Below are positions 26,667-36,519 of a stretch of DNA of 64,000 nucleotides, piece after piece. The DNA lies in NCBI RefSeq assembly GCF_003426735.1, contig NZ_QVON01000002.1, forward strand, positions 744,001-808,000, in the 5' to 3' direction. A program made the position numbers and the translations under genes. Every line of letters begins with the position of its first letter. Positions within the stretch are counted from its first letter, which is position 1. The notes beneath the pieces were generated by a model, which saw only the letters and a list, made by a program, of their open reading frames with translations, was not told the origin of the DNA and did not search any database. This stretch comes from Arenibacter sp. P308M17 (GTDB taxonomy: Bacteria; Bacteroidota; Bacteroidia; Flavobacteriales; Flavobacteriaceae).

Positions 26667-27311
26667 ATGAAAAAAATAATAATCATACTAACGGCAATAG
26701 TAGTCCTTTATTCTTGTGATAAGGATGGGAATTACCTTGTGGATGGAGGAATTAGCAGTCCAGAGGTGGGAACTACCACCATGGAATTTTTCAGATCCCA
26801 TAATCAATTGGATACTTTGGCCATTCTCATAGAAAAAGCTGGCATGGCCGATTTGGTGAACGGAAACAACACCATCTTTGCTCCCAATAACCTTTCTATA
26901 AAGAATTATGTAAACGCTGTACTGACCGATATGAGGGAAATAGATCCCCAGGCCGAATTTACTATAAACGATATTCCTACGGATACCCTTACCAAATATA
27001 TGGGAGGTTATATTTTTTCCGGAAAAATCAGGAGGGAAAACATGACCAAGGACCAAGGAAAAATCCTTATTGCCCAAAATGGTGAAGAAAGAAGAATTTC
27101 CTTGGAACCAACAGATCAATATAACAATGAGTTGGATTCCAAACCCGAATATGTTTATTTCACCTATAAGAAAGGTGATGACTGGGACGAATGGGATAAC
27201 ATTGAAGATGACGATAAGGTGGTAATAAAGACCTCCAATCTAATCTCAACCAATGGAGTTATTCATGTCCTGCAGGGAAACCATACTTTATTCAATTTCG
27301 AAAGGGACTAA
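26667..27311 (+). CDS. Fasciclin-domain lipoprotein
   Basis: A 214-residue protein with a short signal sequence ending YSC (about C16). The middle resembles a fasciclin (FAS1) domain: TMEFFRSHNQLDTLAILIEKAGMADLVNGNNTIFAPNN and, near the end, TNGVIHVLQGNHTLF. FAS1 domains mediate adhesion or ligand binding. Fasciclin lipoproteins often follow susD in Bacteroidota loci, and this is the third gene of the operon (32 bp after susD). A surface glycan-binding accessory role is inferred, not shown. Confidence 0.78.
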   Translation: MKKIIIILTAIVVLYSCDKDGNYLVDGGISSPEVGTTTMEFFRSHNQLDTLAILIEKAGMADLVNGNNTIFAPNNLSIKNYVNAVLTDMREIDPQAEFTINDIPTDTLTKYMGGYIFSGKIRRENMTKDQGKILIAQNGEERRISLEPTDQYNNELDSKPEYVYFTYKKGDDWDEWDNIEDDDKVVIKTSNLISTNGVIHVLQGNHTLFNFERD

Positions 27312-27333
27312 TAAAAATCTTAAAAACAAAAAG

Positions 27334-28422
27334 ATGAAAAATATATTATATTCCATACTGATCATTATTGTAATGGTCGCATCTTGTCAGCCTCCGGAAG
27401 TAGGTTATATCAGTGATAATATCCATGCCTTGGAAGACACCATTTCCGTTCCGCGCGGGGTTTTTAAAGTTGGGGCCGCACCGGCCATAGAAGGATCTAC
27501 CTATCCATTAAAATGGGAGATTACCAGTATAACGGATGCCCAGGGCAACCCTACCAACGATCTGTTCGACGAGTACGAGCTTTTAACTTGGAAATCGGCT
27601 TTTAATGCGGATACCGATACCACCTTGGCCTTAGTGGAAGAAAAGTTGGAGTTGGGCAACTACCCTACTATAATGATCAATGAAGTAAGTGGACAATTGG
27701 CCTTCACCCAGTCCAGTAAATTTGTAACCAACAATGACATTTACAAAATAAACGTTAAAGCAACCAATGTTAGGGGCGAACGTCAATTGGATGACTTTGT
27801 AATTGTTAAATTGGATGATTTTCAACCGGTTGAATTCCCCACAGAAATGCGTTCCAGACTACAATTGGGCACAGGTGGCGGAGCTTATGACATAGGTTAT
27901 ACCTCGACCATTATGAACGATTTTGACGACGGCGTCCCCAGTGTTTTGGATGGCACCCATCCTTATATCACAGTAACCAAAGTAAGTGAGGAACCTGCAT
28001 TGGGAGTAAAGGTTAAAATGATAATTGCCGACAGCTATGACCAACCTTTAAATCCCGAAAAGGTTATCTTTTATCCTTCTGGATCAACCTATTTACAAAA
28101 TTATCACGACAATTCCATAGATACTGAAGTGGATGCCATAGGTACCACATTTTCCTTGCCTGCTCCCCCATTCCCCCAATATGGCAGGAGCTATACCGGA
28201 ACCAGCTCCTATTTGATGTACTATCTAACCACCGATGATGCCTTTACGGTGGATACAGAGGCATTTGAAGCGGATAACGGCCCCAAGGACTGGTCACCTT
28301 ATCTGGATCCAGATACTGGTGAAATAAGAAATAGGGCATATATACGCTGGGGAATTAAAATAAATGATTCCGGTAGCTGGGAAATAAAAATGAAAATCCC
28401 CTATACCAAAATAAAGGAATAG
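27334..28422 (+). CDS. Surface lipoprotein of unknown function (possibly DUF5007-like)
   Basis: A 362-residue lipoprotein. The open frame extends upstream into the fasciclin gene, but ATG 27334 gives a clean signal sequence with lipobox VASC (C18) and follows the fasciclin stop by 22 bp. The mature part begins with PPEVGYISDNIHALEDTISVPRGVF and contains Ig-like and LamG-like beta-strand patterns and a C-terminal DSGSWEIKMKIPYTKIKE. I recall DUF5007 proteins in this operon position, but the assignment is tentative. Likely a glycan-binding component of the susCD system. Confidence 0.72.
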   Translation: MKNILYSILIIIVMVASCQPPEVGYISDNIHALEDTISVPRGVFKVGAAPAIEGSTYPLKWEITSITDAQGNPTNDLFDEYELLTWKSAFNADTDTTLALVEEKLELGNYPTIMINEVSGQLAFTQSSKFVTNNDIYKINVKATNVRGERQLDDFVIVKLDDFQPVEFPTEMRSRLQLGTGGGAYDIGYTSTIMNDFDDGVPSVLDGTHPYITVTKVSEEPALGVKVKMIIADSYDQPLNPEKVIFYPSGSTYLQNYHDNSIDTEVDAIGTTFSLPAPPFPQYGRSYTGTSSYLMYYLTTDDAFTVDTEAFEADNGPKDWSPYLDPDTGEIRNRAYIRWGIKINDSGSWEIKMKIPYTKIKE

Positions 28423-28448
28423 TATAAATTAACATTATATACCTTATA

Positions 28449-28497
28449 AATGGTTTGTTTTGGAGCAACTTAGGTTCCCATTACAAACCATTTTTTA
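28449..28497 (+). terminator. Terminator of the susCD operon
   Basis: Stem AATGGTTTGT (28449-28458) with ACAAACCATT (28483-28492), 24-nt loop, followed by TTTTATTT. Confidence 0.7.
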
Positions 28498-28545
28498 TTT
28501 CGCCAAAGCGCATTCCTTTAGGGGACAGTATAAAATAGTACAACC

Positions 28546-28588
28546 AAAAAAATCCCAAACTCTCTATAAAACAAGAAAGTTTGGGATT
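28546..28588 (-). terminator. Terminator of the Gfo/Idh/MocA gene at 28610
   Basis: An 11-bp stem AATCCCAAACT/AGTTTGGGATT (28551-28561 with 28578-28588), followed on the minus strand by a run of T. Confidence 0.8.
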
Positions 28589-28609
28589 ATTATTTTAGAA
28601 TGTAAAGGC

Positions 28610-29926
28610 TTAAATAACCACCGTCTTTCCCGGGATGGGAATATTATAGGTGCCATCGGCATTGGGCTGTACCGGTGCCGGGGAATCCCAGGTTAAATTG
28701 TCCGGTGCCAGATCTATATTGGAAGTCATGGCCTCCTCCCATTTAATTACCTGGCCCGAATAAGTGGCCATTCTGCCTATAATGGCACTCATAGTGCTAA
28801 AAGCCCCGTTTTCGGCATCGGAAATAACGCCTTTGTTCCTTATGGATTCGAAAAGCTTAATGTGTTCTACCTGATAAGGATTCGGATCATCCTTGCCCCG
28901 GTGTGTAAATATTTCACCTCCGTTATAATCCTTGATGAACGTATTGTCCCCATAGGTTTCAATAGTTCCTTTGGTTCCTTGGAAGGTTTCGGCCACCCTG
29001 CTCATGGTCTCCGGCATATGGCGACATTGACTGGCGATAACCGCACCACTTGGATAGGTGTACTCTACAAAGTGATGATCAAAAATTTCCCCATGGTCCT
29101 TGCCGGTCCTTACCTGTCTACCGCCAAAACCTTGGGCAGAAACAGGATATTCCCCAAGAAACCAGTTGGCAACATCTATGTTATGAATGTGCTGTTCCAA
29201 GATATGGTCTCCGCACAACCAGTTGAAATAATACCAATTGCGCATCTGGTATTCCAGCTCGGACTGTCCGGGCTGTCTTTCCCTTACCCAAACTCCCCCA
29301 CTGTTCCAGTACACCTGACCGGATACGATTTTACCAATTTTATTATCCTTTATATGTTGCAGACCTGCCAAATAGCTGTCCTGATAATGTCTTTGCAGAC
29401 CAACGACCACATTTAACTTCTTGTCCTTTGCTACTTGCGCCGCGGCCAACACCTTCCTAACCCCCGGTATGTCCGTAGCTACCGGTTTTTCCATAAATAC
29501 GTGTTTCCCTGCATTAACGGCATATTCAAAATGCTGCGGCCTAAATCCTGGAGGGGTGGCCAGTATAACCACGTCTGCCATGTCTATGGCCTTTTCGGCC
29601 CCATCAAAACCAACAAACTGATTGGCCCGGGGCACATTTACCTTCTTGGTATCCTTAAACTCCTTTTGCAAATTCATTAAACTTTCCTGCAACCTGTCCT
29701 CAAAAGCATCGGCCATTGCCACCAACTCAACATTCGGATCCGCGTTCAATGCCTGTTGTGCAGCACCTGTACCACGGCCACCACAACCGATCAAGGCTAT
29801 CTTTAATTTCTTGTCGTTAGCTACATTTACCATAGCATTCATCTGCATGGTAGGTAACATCATTGCTCCGGTTACCAAAGCACTGCTCTTAACAAAATCC
29901 CTTCTACTATTTTTAATATTGGTCAT
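28610..29926 (-). CDS. Exported Gfo/Idh/MocA-family oxidoreductase
   Basis: A 438-residue protein with a twin-arginine-like signal (SRRDFVKSSALVTGAMM, residues 7-23). The NAD(P)-binding motif is KIALIGCGGRGTGAAQQAL (about 41-59), followed by FMEKPVATDIPG (the EKP motif with the catalytic-region lysine, about 145). Family members oxidise or reduce sugar-type substrates with NAD or, in some cases, act as glycosidases. This one lacks the GH109 hallmarks of the 20342 gene (no YPTHG), so a sugar dehydrogenase role is more likely. It converges on the susCD operon, which places it in the same locus. Confidence 0.85.
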   Translation of the reverse strand: MTNIKNSRRDFVKSSALVTGAMMLPTMQMNAMVNVANDKKLKIALIGCGGRGTGAAQQALNADPNVELVAMADAFEDRLQESLMNLQKEFKDTKKVNVPRANQFVGFDGAEKAIDMADVVILATPPGFRPQHFEYAVNAGKHVFMEKPVATDIPGVRKVLAAAQVAKDKKLNVVVGLQRHYQDSYLAGLQHIKDNKIGKIVSGQVYWNSGGVWVRERQPGQSELEYQMRNWYYFNWLCGDHILEQHIHNIDVANWFLGEYPVSAQGFGGRQVRTGKDHGEIFDHHFVEYTYPSGAVIASQCRHMPETMSRVAETFQGTKGTIETYGDNTFIKDYNGGEIFTHRGKDDPNPYQVEHIKLFESIRNKGVISDAENGAFSTMSAIIGRMATYSGQVIKWEEAMTSNIDLAPDNLTWDSPAPVQPNADGTYNIPIPGKTVVI

Positions 29927-30372
29927 GGTATTTCCTGTTTGCTTAGTTTTTAGTTTTTATATAATAATTGATAGGTCATTGCCCAAGACAAAAATTGGAG
30001 GACAAGAACGGGTGGTCAAGATAGAGATTTATTTGGAAACGTACAATGTACATTTTTAAAGAATGCCATTTATTATGTTAAATATGCTACAATATCTTAA
30101 TATGGCGAAATTTAATCTAAACAATTCTCCGAAGGCTCTGCCTCGGGGTAACCAATTCACCTCTCCTTGGGAGAGGTCAGAACTGCCTTTTCGGGCAGTT
30201 TTGGGTGAGGTTAAATACAAAATTTCGGTTTTTGAACCTAAGGTCGAAACGAAACAGACGAAATACCTCTATGGCTCTGCCCCTAGGATAGTCTGTTTCA
30301 AGAAATTTTTTATTTCCCCTAATGCCAAAAAATAGGCCATAATTATCAGGTATCTACAAAGGGGGTTTTTGC
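29927..30372. other. Non-coding gap with dispersed hairpins
   Basis: 446 bp between two minus-strand genes. It holds hairpins CACCTCTCC/GGAGAGGT and AACTGCC/GGGCAGTT near 30155-30205, and 30286-30314, an exact 29-nt inverted copy of 5536-5564. The reading frames across it look like repeat sequence, not genes. Confidence 0.6.
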
Positions 30373-30882
30373 CTATATTTTAGACTTTTCTTCCTTAGCC
30401 TCCGGTTTAAATTGCCCAAACCTTTCCATCATTATATTTTGAAGGGAATCCATTTGTTGGAATAGTTTCCTCATGTCCGAAAAGTTATGGTGGCCCTGTC
30501 CTTCAAAGAAATCCTTAAAATATTGGTTGCCGGTCATGAGGGAATCCATTTCCATTGTCCGTCCCAAATTATACTCCTCCATAAAAGTGGATAGATCATC
30601 CTGTGAAAAAAACTTCATAGCTCCCATAATACTGTCCAGGTCCATCTCCATGGGCAAGTTCTTGAAATTGTTGTAAGAATAGGAGTAAAGGGAGTCATAG
30701 CCTATAACATTGCCGTTCTCATCGTATTTCTTATCTACCTTCCAACTTATTTTCGGTTTATCTACAGCACTACTATCCGTGTTTTTGTCCGCCAAATCAG
30801 CCCTGGATCTATTACGGTCGTCCTGGGCTTGGCATGAAGCCAACATTAGTCCCAACAAAAGGGTGGATAACAACTTTTTCAT
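30373..30882 (-). CDS. Small lipoprotein of unknown function
   Basis: A 169-residue protein with signal sequence and lipobox LMLASC (C17). The mature part is hydrophilic, rich in Asp, Met, Gln and Lys (SIMGAMKFFSQDDLSTFMEEYNLGRTMEMDSLM, then repeated short helices near DMRKLFQQMDSLQNIMMERF) and probably helical. I do not recognise a family. It is monocistronic and divergent from the GH63-like gene. Codon use is like the neighbours. Confidence 0.75.
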   Translation of the reverse strand: MKKLLSTLLLGLMLASCQAQDDRNRSRADLADKNTDSSAVDKPKISWKVDKKYDENGNVIGYDSLYSYSYNNFKNLPMEMDLDSIMGAMKFFSQDDLSTFMEEYNLGRTMEMDSLMTGNQYFKDFFEGQGHHNFSDMRKLFQQMDSLQNIMMERFGQFKPEAKEEKSKI

Positions 30883-31076
30883 ATGTTTAAAATTTTAATT
30901 AAACCTCCGTTTTTTTATCATTGGCCGCAAAAAAAATGCCATCCAAGTCATTATTTAAGCGATTGACAGGTTAAAAATGTGTTAAACATATACTATCTTT
31001 AATTATGGAATTCAAAGGCGCCAAATGCGCACCGCAATGGATATCCGTATTACCCTTTTTAAGTTATTTTAATTGA

Positions 31077-33713
31077 ATGGTTAAAGAAAGAATAGCTCAA
31101 GAACAAAAGCGATTGGACGATTCCCGATCGAAAAGCAAGGATTGGCTTAAATGGGGCCCATATTTAAGTGAGCGGCAATGGGGAACGGTCAGGGAAGATT
31201 ACAGTCCGGATGGGGATGCCTGGAACTACTTTTCGCACGACGATTCCCGCAGTAGGGCTTACAGATGGGGTGAAGATGGCATCGCCGGAATATCCGACCG
31301 ATATTGTAATATTTGCTTTGGAATTTCCCTCTGGAACGGCAAGGACCATATCTTAAAGGAGCGCCTATTTGGACTAACAGGGCCCCAAGGGAACCATGGT
31401 GAGGATGTTAAGGAACTCTATTATTATTTGGAGAATACCCCTACCCATTCCTATATGAAGCATCTGTACAAATATCCACAGAACCAATTTCCCTATGTAC
31501 AATTGGTGGAAGAAAACAGGAAGCGGGGAAAAAACGATGTAGAGTACGAGCTTTTGGATACCGGCATCTTCGACAACGATGAATATTTTGATGTTGTTAC
31601 GGAATATGCCAAGGCGGACAATGAAGACATTCTCATAAGAATTTCCATTGCCAATAGAAGTGCCAAGGCTGCCCCTATACATGTCCTGCCCACCCTTTGG
31701 ACGAGAAATCTGTGGAGTTTTGTGGGCATGCCCGAAAAACCTATCATAAAAAAGCAAATCCATAATGGCCAGACCTTTGTTTCCATAGATCACATCTACG
31801 TAGGCAACTACAACCTCTATTTTGAAGCTCCATCCCGATTGTTATTTACCGAAAACGAGACCAATATGGAGAAGATCTATGCGCAGCCCAACGATCATCC
31901 CTTCAAAAAAGATCTTTTTCACAGTTCCGTGATAAACAACGATTATTCCATAATAGCCGCAAATAATCAAGGTACCAAATTTGCACCCTTGTACCAATTG
32001 CACCTTGAAGGAGGGGAAACTAAGACCATTAAATTACGCTTGACCGCCTCTTCCTTGAACGACCCGTTCAACAAGGGTTTTGAAGCTACCTTTTCAAAAA
32101 GAATCCAGGAATCCCAGGAATTTCTGGATGCTACCTTTAAGACTGCCACCGAGGAAGCCAAAGAAATACAAAAACAGGCCATTGCGGGACTTTTATGGTC
32201 CAAGCAATACTACAATTACGAGGTGGAAAGATGGCTGAACGGGGACCACAAGGAGATGCCGCCCCCGCAAAGTAGATTTAACGGACGAAACAAGCAATGG
32301 AAAACACTGAGGAACCACGATATCCTTGCCATGCCGGACAAATGGGAATATCCCTGGTTCGCAGCTTGGGATACGGCATTCCATTGTGTTAGCCTGGCCC
32401 TGGTGGATCCTAGTTTTGCCAAGGATCAACTGTTGTTATTTACCAAAGAATGGTATATGGCCCCGAACGGACAGATCCCGGCATATGAATGGAATTTTAG
32501 CGATGTTAACCCTCCCGTACAAGCTTGGGCCTCCCTACAGGTTTATCAAATGGAGAAAAAAAAGACAGGGAAGGGAGACATTGCTTTTTTAAAACGGATG
32601 TTCAATAAGTTGGCCCTTAATTTTACCTGGTGGGTGAACCGGGAGGATAGTCTTGAAAACAACGTTTTTGAAGGAGGATTTTTAGGTCTGGACAATATTG
32701 GGGTCTTTGATCGTAGTCGCGATATCCCCGGGGGCGGGGTACTGGAACAGGTAGATGGAACCTCATGGATGGCCCTGTATTGCCTCAACATGTTGGAAAT
32801 GGCCTTGGAAATAGCGCTGGAAGATATTTCCTTTGAGGATATGACCATGAAATATTTTGGCCATTTTGTCTTTATCGCGGAAGCCCTGAACAATATAAGT
32901 CAGGATTATAACGGCTCATGGGATGAAAGCGAAGGTTTTTTCTATGATAAGTTGATATTTCCCAATGGGGAATCCTTACCCATTAAAGTGCGCTCCATTT
33001 CGGGATTGTTATCCCTAACGGCGGTATTGAATATCAAAAAGGAATATTTGGACAAACTGCCGCGGTTTAGAAAGAGTATGGAGTGGTTTCGTAGGCACCG
33101 TATCGAGAACGCAAAATATCAGGTTATGGAGGAATATTTCGAAAATCAGGATGTTTTGTTATCATTGGTACCCAAAGAGCGTTTGCAAAAGCTGATTGGA
33201 AGTATCTTGGACGAAAAGGAATTTCTTTCGCAATTCGGCATTAGATCCTTATCAAAAATCCATAAAAATCCTTACACCATCCACATAGATGGACAAATCT
33301 ATGGGATTAATTACGAACCTGCGGAGTCTACCACAGGACTATTTGGAGGCAATTCCAATTGGAGGGGACCCATTTGGATGCCCATGAACTATTTGTTTAT
33401 AAATTCCCTAAGGGAATACCATAGCTATTTTGGAAACAAGTTGGAATTTTCTTATCCCACGGGCAATGGCAATAGGATGAATTTAAAGGATATCAGTGAT
33501 GAAATCGGCAAAAGACTGATACTGCTTTTTGAAAAGGATGCCAACGGCAATAGGCCCATTCACCAATTACACGAAAAGCATTACCGGGACCCCCATTTCA
33601 AGGACCTAATACTATTTTATGAGTATTTTCATGGGGACAGTGGCAGGGGCGTCGGGGCTTCACATCAAACCGGATGGACCGCTTTGGTAGTGAATTTAAT
33701 GGAAGAAATATAA
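31077..33713 (+). CDS. GH63-like / MGH1-like glucosidase
   Basis: An 878-residue cytoplasmic protein with no signal peptide. It resembles the large bacterial glucosidases of the GH63 clan with an (alpha/alpha)6 barrel: N-terminal YLSERQWGTVREDYSPDGDAWNYFSHDDSRSRAYRWGEDG, then the catalytic barrel with WFAAWDTAFHCVSLALVDP, PNGQIPAYEWNFSDVNPPV and, near the end, NSNWRGPIWMPMNYL and HQTGWTALV. The exact substrate (alpha-glucoside or mannosylglycerate-type) is not known. It is followed 7 bp later by a glycogen-debranching enzyme, so the pair probably works on an intracellular alpha-glucan or compatible-solute glucoside. Confidence 0.85.
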   Translation: MVKERIAQEQKRLDDSRSKSKDWLKWGPYLSERQWGTVREDYSPDGDAWNYFSHDDSRSRAYRWGEDGIAGISDRYCNICFGISLWNGKDHILKERLFGLTGPQGNHGEDVKELYYYLENTPTHSYMKHLYKYPQNQFPYVQLVEENRKRGKNDVEYELLDTGIFDNDEYFDVVTEYAKADNEDILIRISIANRSAKAAPIHVLPTLWTRNLWSFVGMPEKPIIKKQIHNGQTFVSIDHIYVGNYNLYFEAPSRLLFTENETNMEKIYAQPNDHPFKKDLFHSSVINNDYSIIAANNQGTKFAPLYQLHLEGGETKTIKLRLTASSLNDPFNKGFEATFSKRIQESQEFLDATFKTATEEAKEIQKQAIAGLLWSKQYYNYEVERWLNGDHKEMPPPQSRFNGRNKQWKTLRNHDILAMPDKWEYPWFAAWDTAFHCVSLALVDPSFAKDQLLLFTKEWYMAPNGQIPAYEWNFSDVNPPVQAWASLQVYQMEKKKTGKGDIAFLKRMFNKLALNFTWWVNREDSLENNVFEGGFLGLDNIGVFDRSRDIPGGGVLEQVDGTSWMALYCLNMLEMALEIALEDISFEDMTMKYFGHFVFIAEALNNISQDYNGSWDESEGFFYDKLIFPNGESLPIKVRSISGLLSLTAVLNIKKEYLDKLPRFRKSMEWFRRHRIENAKYQVMEEYFENQDVLLSLVPKERLQKLIGSILDEKEFLSQFGIRSLSKIHKNPYTIHIDGQIYGINYEPAESTTGLFGGNSNWRGPIWMPMNYLFINSLREYHSYFGNKLEFSYPTGNGNRMNLKDISDEIGKRLILLFEKDANGNRPIHQLHEKHYRDPHFKDLILFYEYFHGDSGRGVGASHQTGWTALVVNLMEEI

Positions 33714-33720
33714 TAACAAT

Positions 33721-35709
33721 TTGGAAAATTTGTTCAACAAGGAATGGTTGGCCACCAATGGCCTGGGCGGATATGCCTCGGGTGCCGTTAACGGTGCCAA
33801 TACAAGACAGTACCACGGCCTATTGGTAGCTGCCCTTGTACCACCTACAGACCGCACCGTAGTGGTGGCAAAAATTGAAGAACGCATTCTAATGGATGGT
33901 CAATATCATGATATTTCCACCAATCAATATCCCAAAGTCGTTTTTCCGGATGGAGGTCGATATTTAAAGGGTTTTGATGTTGATCCCACTCCTACCTGGC
34001 AATATGGGGACAATGATTGGGCCTTGCGTAAAAATGTACAAATGATATCAGGGTCCAACACCACTTTACTGACCTATGGTAACTGTGGAAAAAGGCCATT
34101 TGTCCTGGAGTTGCACCCACTCTACGCCTATAACGACTTTCATACCACCTTTCACGAAGCGTCATGCTATAATTTCTTCACCGAGTTCCATAAGGACCAC
34201 CTAAAAACCTACCCCAAATATGGGTGCAATCCTGTTTTTACCGGGTGGACGGCAGGGCAATATTTTGAGGCGCGTAGTTGGTTTAAAAATATTATCCTCT
34301 CCAAGGGCAAGGCCCGTGGCCTTGGTTCGGTATGCGACTATTATAGGATCGGATACCTGGTACATGAACTGCTGCCCGGGGAAGAACTTGTAATGTATTT
34401 CACCGTCGAAGAGGACATGGTAGGGAAAAGCATAGAAAAAATACCATCCCTAGCCGACAAAAAATATACTTGGAACCAAGAAAAACCTGCCCATGGGTTC
34501 TTCCATGACCTAATGGTATCCGGAGAACAATTTTTGGTCAACAGAAAATCTACGAATAGCATGTCCATCATTGCCGGCTATCATTGGTTTACGGATTGGG
34601 GAAGGGATACCATGATCGCCATGCGCGGATTGACCATAGCTACGGGAAAAAAAGAGTTGTCCCGTTCTATTTTGAATACTTTCTTTAAAAGTGTGGATCG
34701 GGGAATGATCCCGGACCGATTTCCCGATAACTCCAAAGATCCGGTTCATTATAACACCATGGACGCCACGCTTTGGCTTTTTGTGGCAAGCTACGATTAC
34801 CATCAAAAATTTGAGGATAATGAATTCCTGGAAGATCATATTGGGATATTAAAAAATATATTGGACCAGCATATTGCGGGTGCCCGCTATAATATTCAAA
34901 TTACCAAGGAAGGATTTATCTACGGTGGGGAACCCGATGTACAGCTCACCTGGATGGACGCCATAGTAGGCGGCAAAGTAATTACCCCAAGAATAGGATG
35001 CCCTTTGGAGGTGAATGCACTTTGGTACAATGCCCTAAGGATTTACGAAAATTTCTGCCAAATTCTTGAGCTCGAAATTGAAACCTGTTACTTGGAATTG
35101 ATCAACAAGTTCGAATCCAATTTCACCAAATTTTTCACCAATGCACAAGGAACCTTATATGATGTGATCATCCCCGGGATATCACAGGACAATAGCTTGC
35201 GCCCCAATCAAATATATTGCCTTAGCCTACCTTTCTGCATTTTGGACACCGAACAACAAAAGACCATTTTTGAGACGATAGAAAACAAACTTTATACCCC
35301 CTATGGCCTTCGTACCCTGGATCCTGACAACCCTGAATATAAACCGAACTATGAAGGTAACCAATGGTCTCGGGACCATGCCTACCACCAAGGAACGGTA
35401 TGGCCTTTTCTACTTCACGAATATTTTCAGGCCTATTTCAAAATCTTCGGTACTTCCTTAAATAACAAGAAAAAAGTATTGTTGGAACTGGAGCCGTTGC
35501 GCAAACATTTTTATAAGGACAATGGCATCCATTGCATTTCCGAGATTTTTAACGGCAGCGGCCCCCAGGAGGGAAAAGGTTGTATTCACCAAGCTTGGTC
35601 CGTAGCAGCCATTATTAAATTGTATATAGACTTTGGACTCGACAAAATTGAACAGGAAATATTGTCAGAACAGGAACAAAACCTTAAAAAAGCTAAAAGT
35701 GGAATTTAG
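33721..35709 (+). CDS. Amylo-alpha-1,6-glucosidase (glycogen debranching enzyme)
   Basis: A 662-residue cytoplasmic enzyme. The N-terminal domain starts at once with KEWLATNGLGGYASGAVNGANTRQYHGLL, the glycogen-debranching N-terminal domain. The C-terminal (alpha/alpha)6 domain has AGYHWFTDWGRDTMIAMRGL, YNTMDATLWLF, VQLTWMDA and NQWSRDHAYHQGTVWPFLL (active-site region). It should hydrolyse alpha-1,6 branch points of limit dextrins. The start must be TTG at 33721: the frame is closed by a stop at 33697-33699 and the first ATG lies inside the domain. It is coupled to the GH63-like gene upstream. Confidence 0.9.
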   Translation: MENLFNKEWLATNGLGGYASGAVNGANTRQYHGLLVAALVPPTDRTVVVAKIEERILMDGQYHDISTNQYPKVVFPDGGRYLKGFDVDPTPTWQYGDNDWALRKNVQMISGSNTTLLTYGNCGKRPFVLELHPLYAYNDFHTTFHEASCYNFFTEFHKDHLKTYPKYGCNPVFTGWTAGQYFEARSWFKNIILSKGKARGLGSVCDYYRIGYLVHELLPGEELVMYFTVEEDMVGKSIEKIPSLADKKYTWNQEKPAHGFFHDLMVSGEQFLVNRKSTNSMSIIAGYHWFTDWGRDTMIAMRGLTIATGKKELSRSILNTFFKSVDRGMIPDRFPDNSKDPVHYNTMDATLWLFVASYDYHQKFEDNEFLEDHIGILKNILDQHIAGARYNIQITKEGFIYGGEPDVQLTWMDAIVGGKVITPRIGCPLEVNALWYNALRIYENFCQILELEIETCYLELINKFESNFTKFFTNAQGTLYDVIIPGISQDNSLRPNQIYCLSLPFCILDTEQQKTIFETIENKLYTPYGLRTLDPDNPEYKPNYEGNQWSRDHAYHQGTVWPFLLHEYFQAYFKIFGTSLNNKKKVLLELEPLRKHFYKDNGIHCISEIFNGSGPQEGKGCIHQAWSVAAIIKLYIDFGLDKIEQEILSEQEQNLKKAKSGI

Positions 35710-35717
35710 TTATTCCC

Positions 35718-35975
35718 TTATAAAGAAAACAGCCCCTTGGGTATGGCATGAAACCCTAAACCTTTTACCATATTTTCAATCTCTTTTATTTCTACCATCT
35801 TTGTGGTATGCACTGTGAACTCTACAGGGAAATCATCGTTGAAAATTACATTTTCTATACCATTGATTTTTAATAGATGTTCCTTAATGCGCCTTAGGTC
35901 TTTAACCTCTTTGGCATTGGTCCCAAATACTTTTCCATGATTTCCGGGAATTACATTTTCCGATAGAATGCCCAT
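35718..35975 (-). CDS. HMA-like small protein without metal-binding cysteines
   Basis: An 85-residue protein with a ferredoxin-like beta-alpha-beta pattern (LLKINGIENVIFNDDFPVEFTVHTTKMVEIKEIENMVKGLGFHAIP) like heavy-metal-associated domains. The CxxC metal site is absent and the protein has no cysteine at all, so copper binding as in CopZ is unlikely. Function unknown. It converges with the debranching-enzyme gene (8 bp between stops). No CRP/FNR-type site of the island type is visible upstream. Confidence 0.7.
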   Translation of the reverse strand: MGILSENVIPGNHGKVFGTNAKEVKDLRRIKEHLLKINGIENVIFNDDFPVEFTVHTTKMVEIKEIENMVKGLGFHAIPKGLFSL

Positions 35976-36519
35976 AATAAATTTCTGTTTGTCAAAATAT
36001 ATTTCATGGACCTAAACCTCTTTAAAACTATATCCATTTAAGTGCGGTAAGTCCTATATAAATTTACAAAAACTAAAACGGAAAAGGGTCATAATTATAA
36101 TAACTTTAAATATGAATCCAACATCGCCCAATTCCTGAATTTTTAAAGGAAATTTATCCCCTGGGGAACCAATGACCCTAGAATTAGTGGGAATTCCACA
36201 CTGCTTTGAAAGCTTCCTTATTTTTTCCAGGCCATGTTGCCCCTTCCTTTTTCAACATATTGGATATGGATATCTGGATAGGCTTGCTGCATGAAGAATT
36301 GGACCACCTTATCGCCAAAATCAGGAATTATTGAATATTTAGTAAATTCAAGCTGAGATGATGTAGGACATCATGAATAAAATAAAAGGTCAACGGAAAT
36401 CCTGATATTTAAGGCCCAATAAATCACCTAACAAAATTTTATATAGATTTATAATTCAGGATAGAAGATATTTCGTATTTTTTGAAAACCAATAAATCCG
36501 TTAAATAAATAAACTAACC
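35976..36519. other. Non-coding gap
   Basis: 544 bp without a supported intact gene. It contains a coding-like fragment on the minus strand (36218-36370), a 17-bp palindrome ATGATGT-AGG-ACATCAT at 36358-36374, and AT-rich sequence before the Gfo/Idh/MocA start. Confidence 0.5.
36218..36370 (-). pseudogene. Possible gene remnant
   Basis: A 50-codon open frame without a good start that reads like a protein end (SIIPDFGDKVVQFFMQQAY, then PDIHIQYVEKGRGNMAWKK, stop). The residue mix looks coding, but the frame is closed upstream by TGA at 36373-36371. It may be the tail of a decayed gene or chance. I do not recognise the parent. Confidence 0.25.

Noticed and set aside
36358-36374. Regulon site upstream of the Gfo/Idh/MocA gene
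   Set aside because: ATGATGT-AGG-ACATCAT has the wrong spacing and no matching -7 box.
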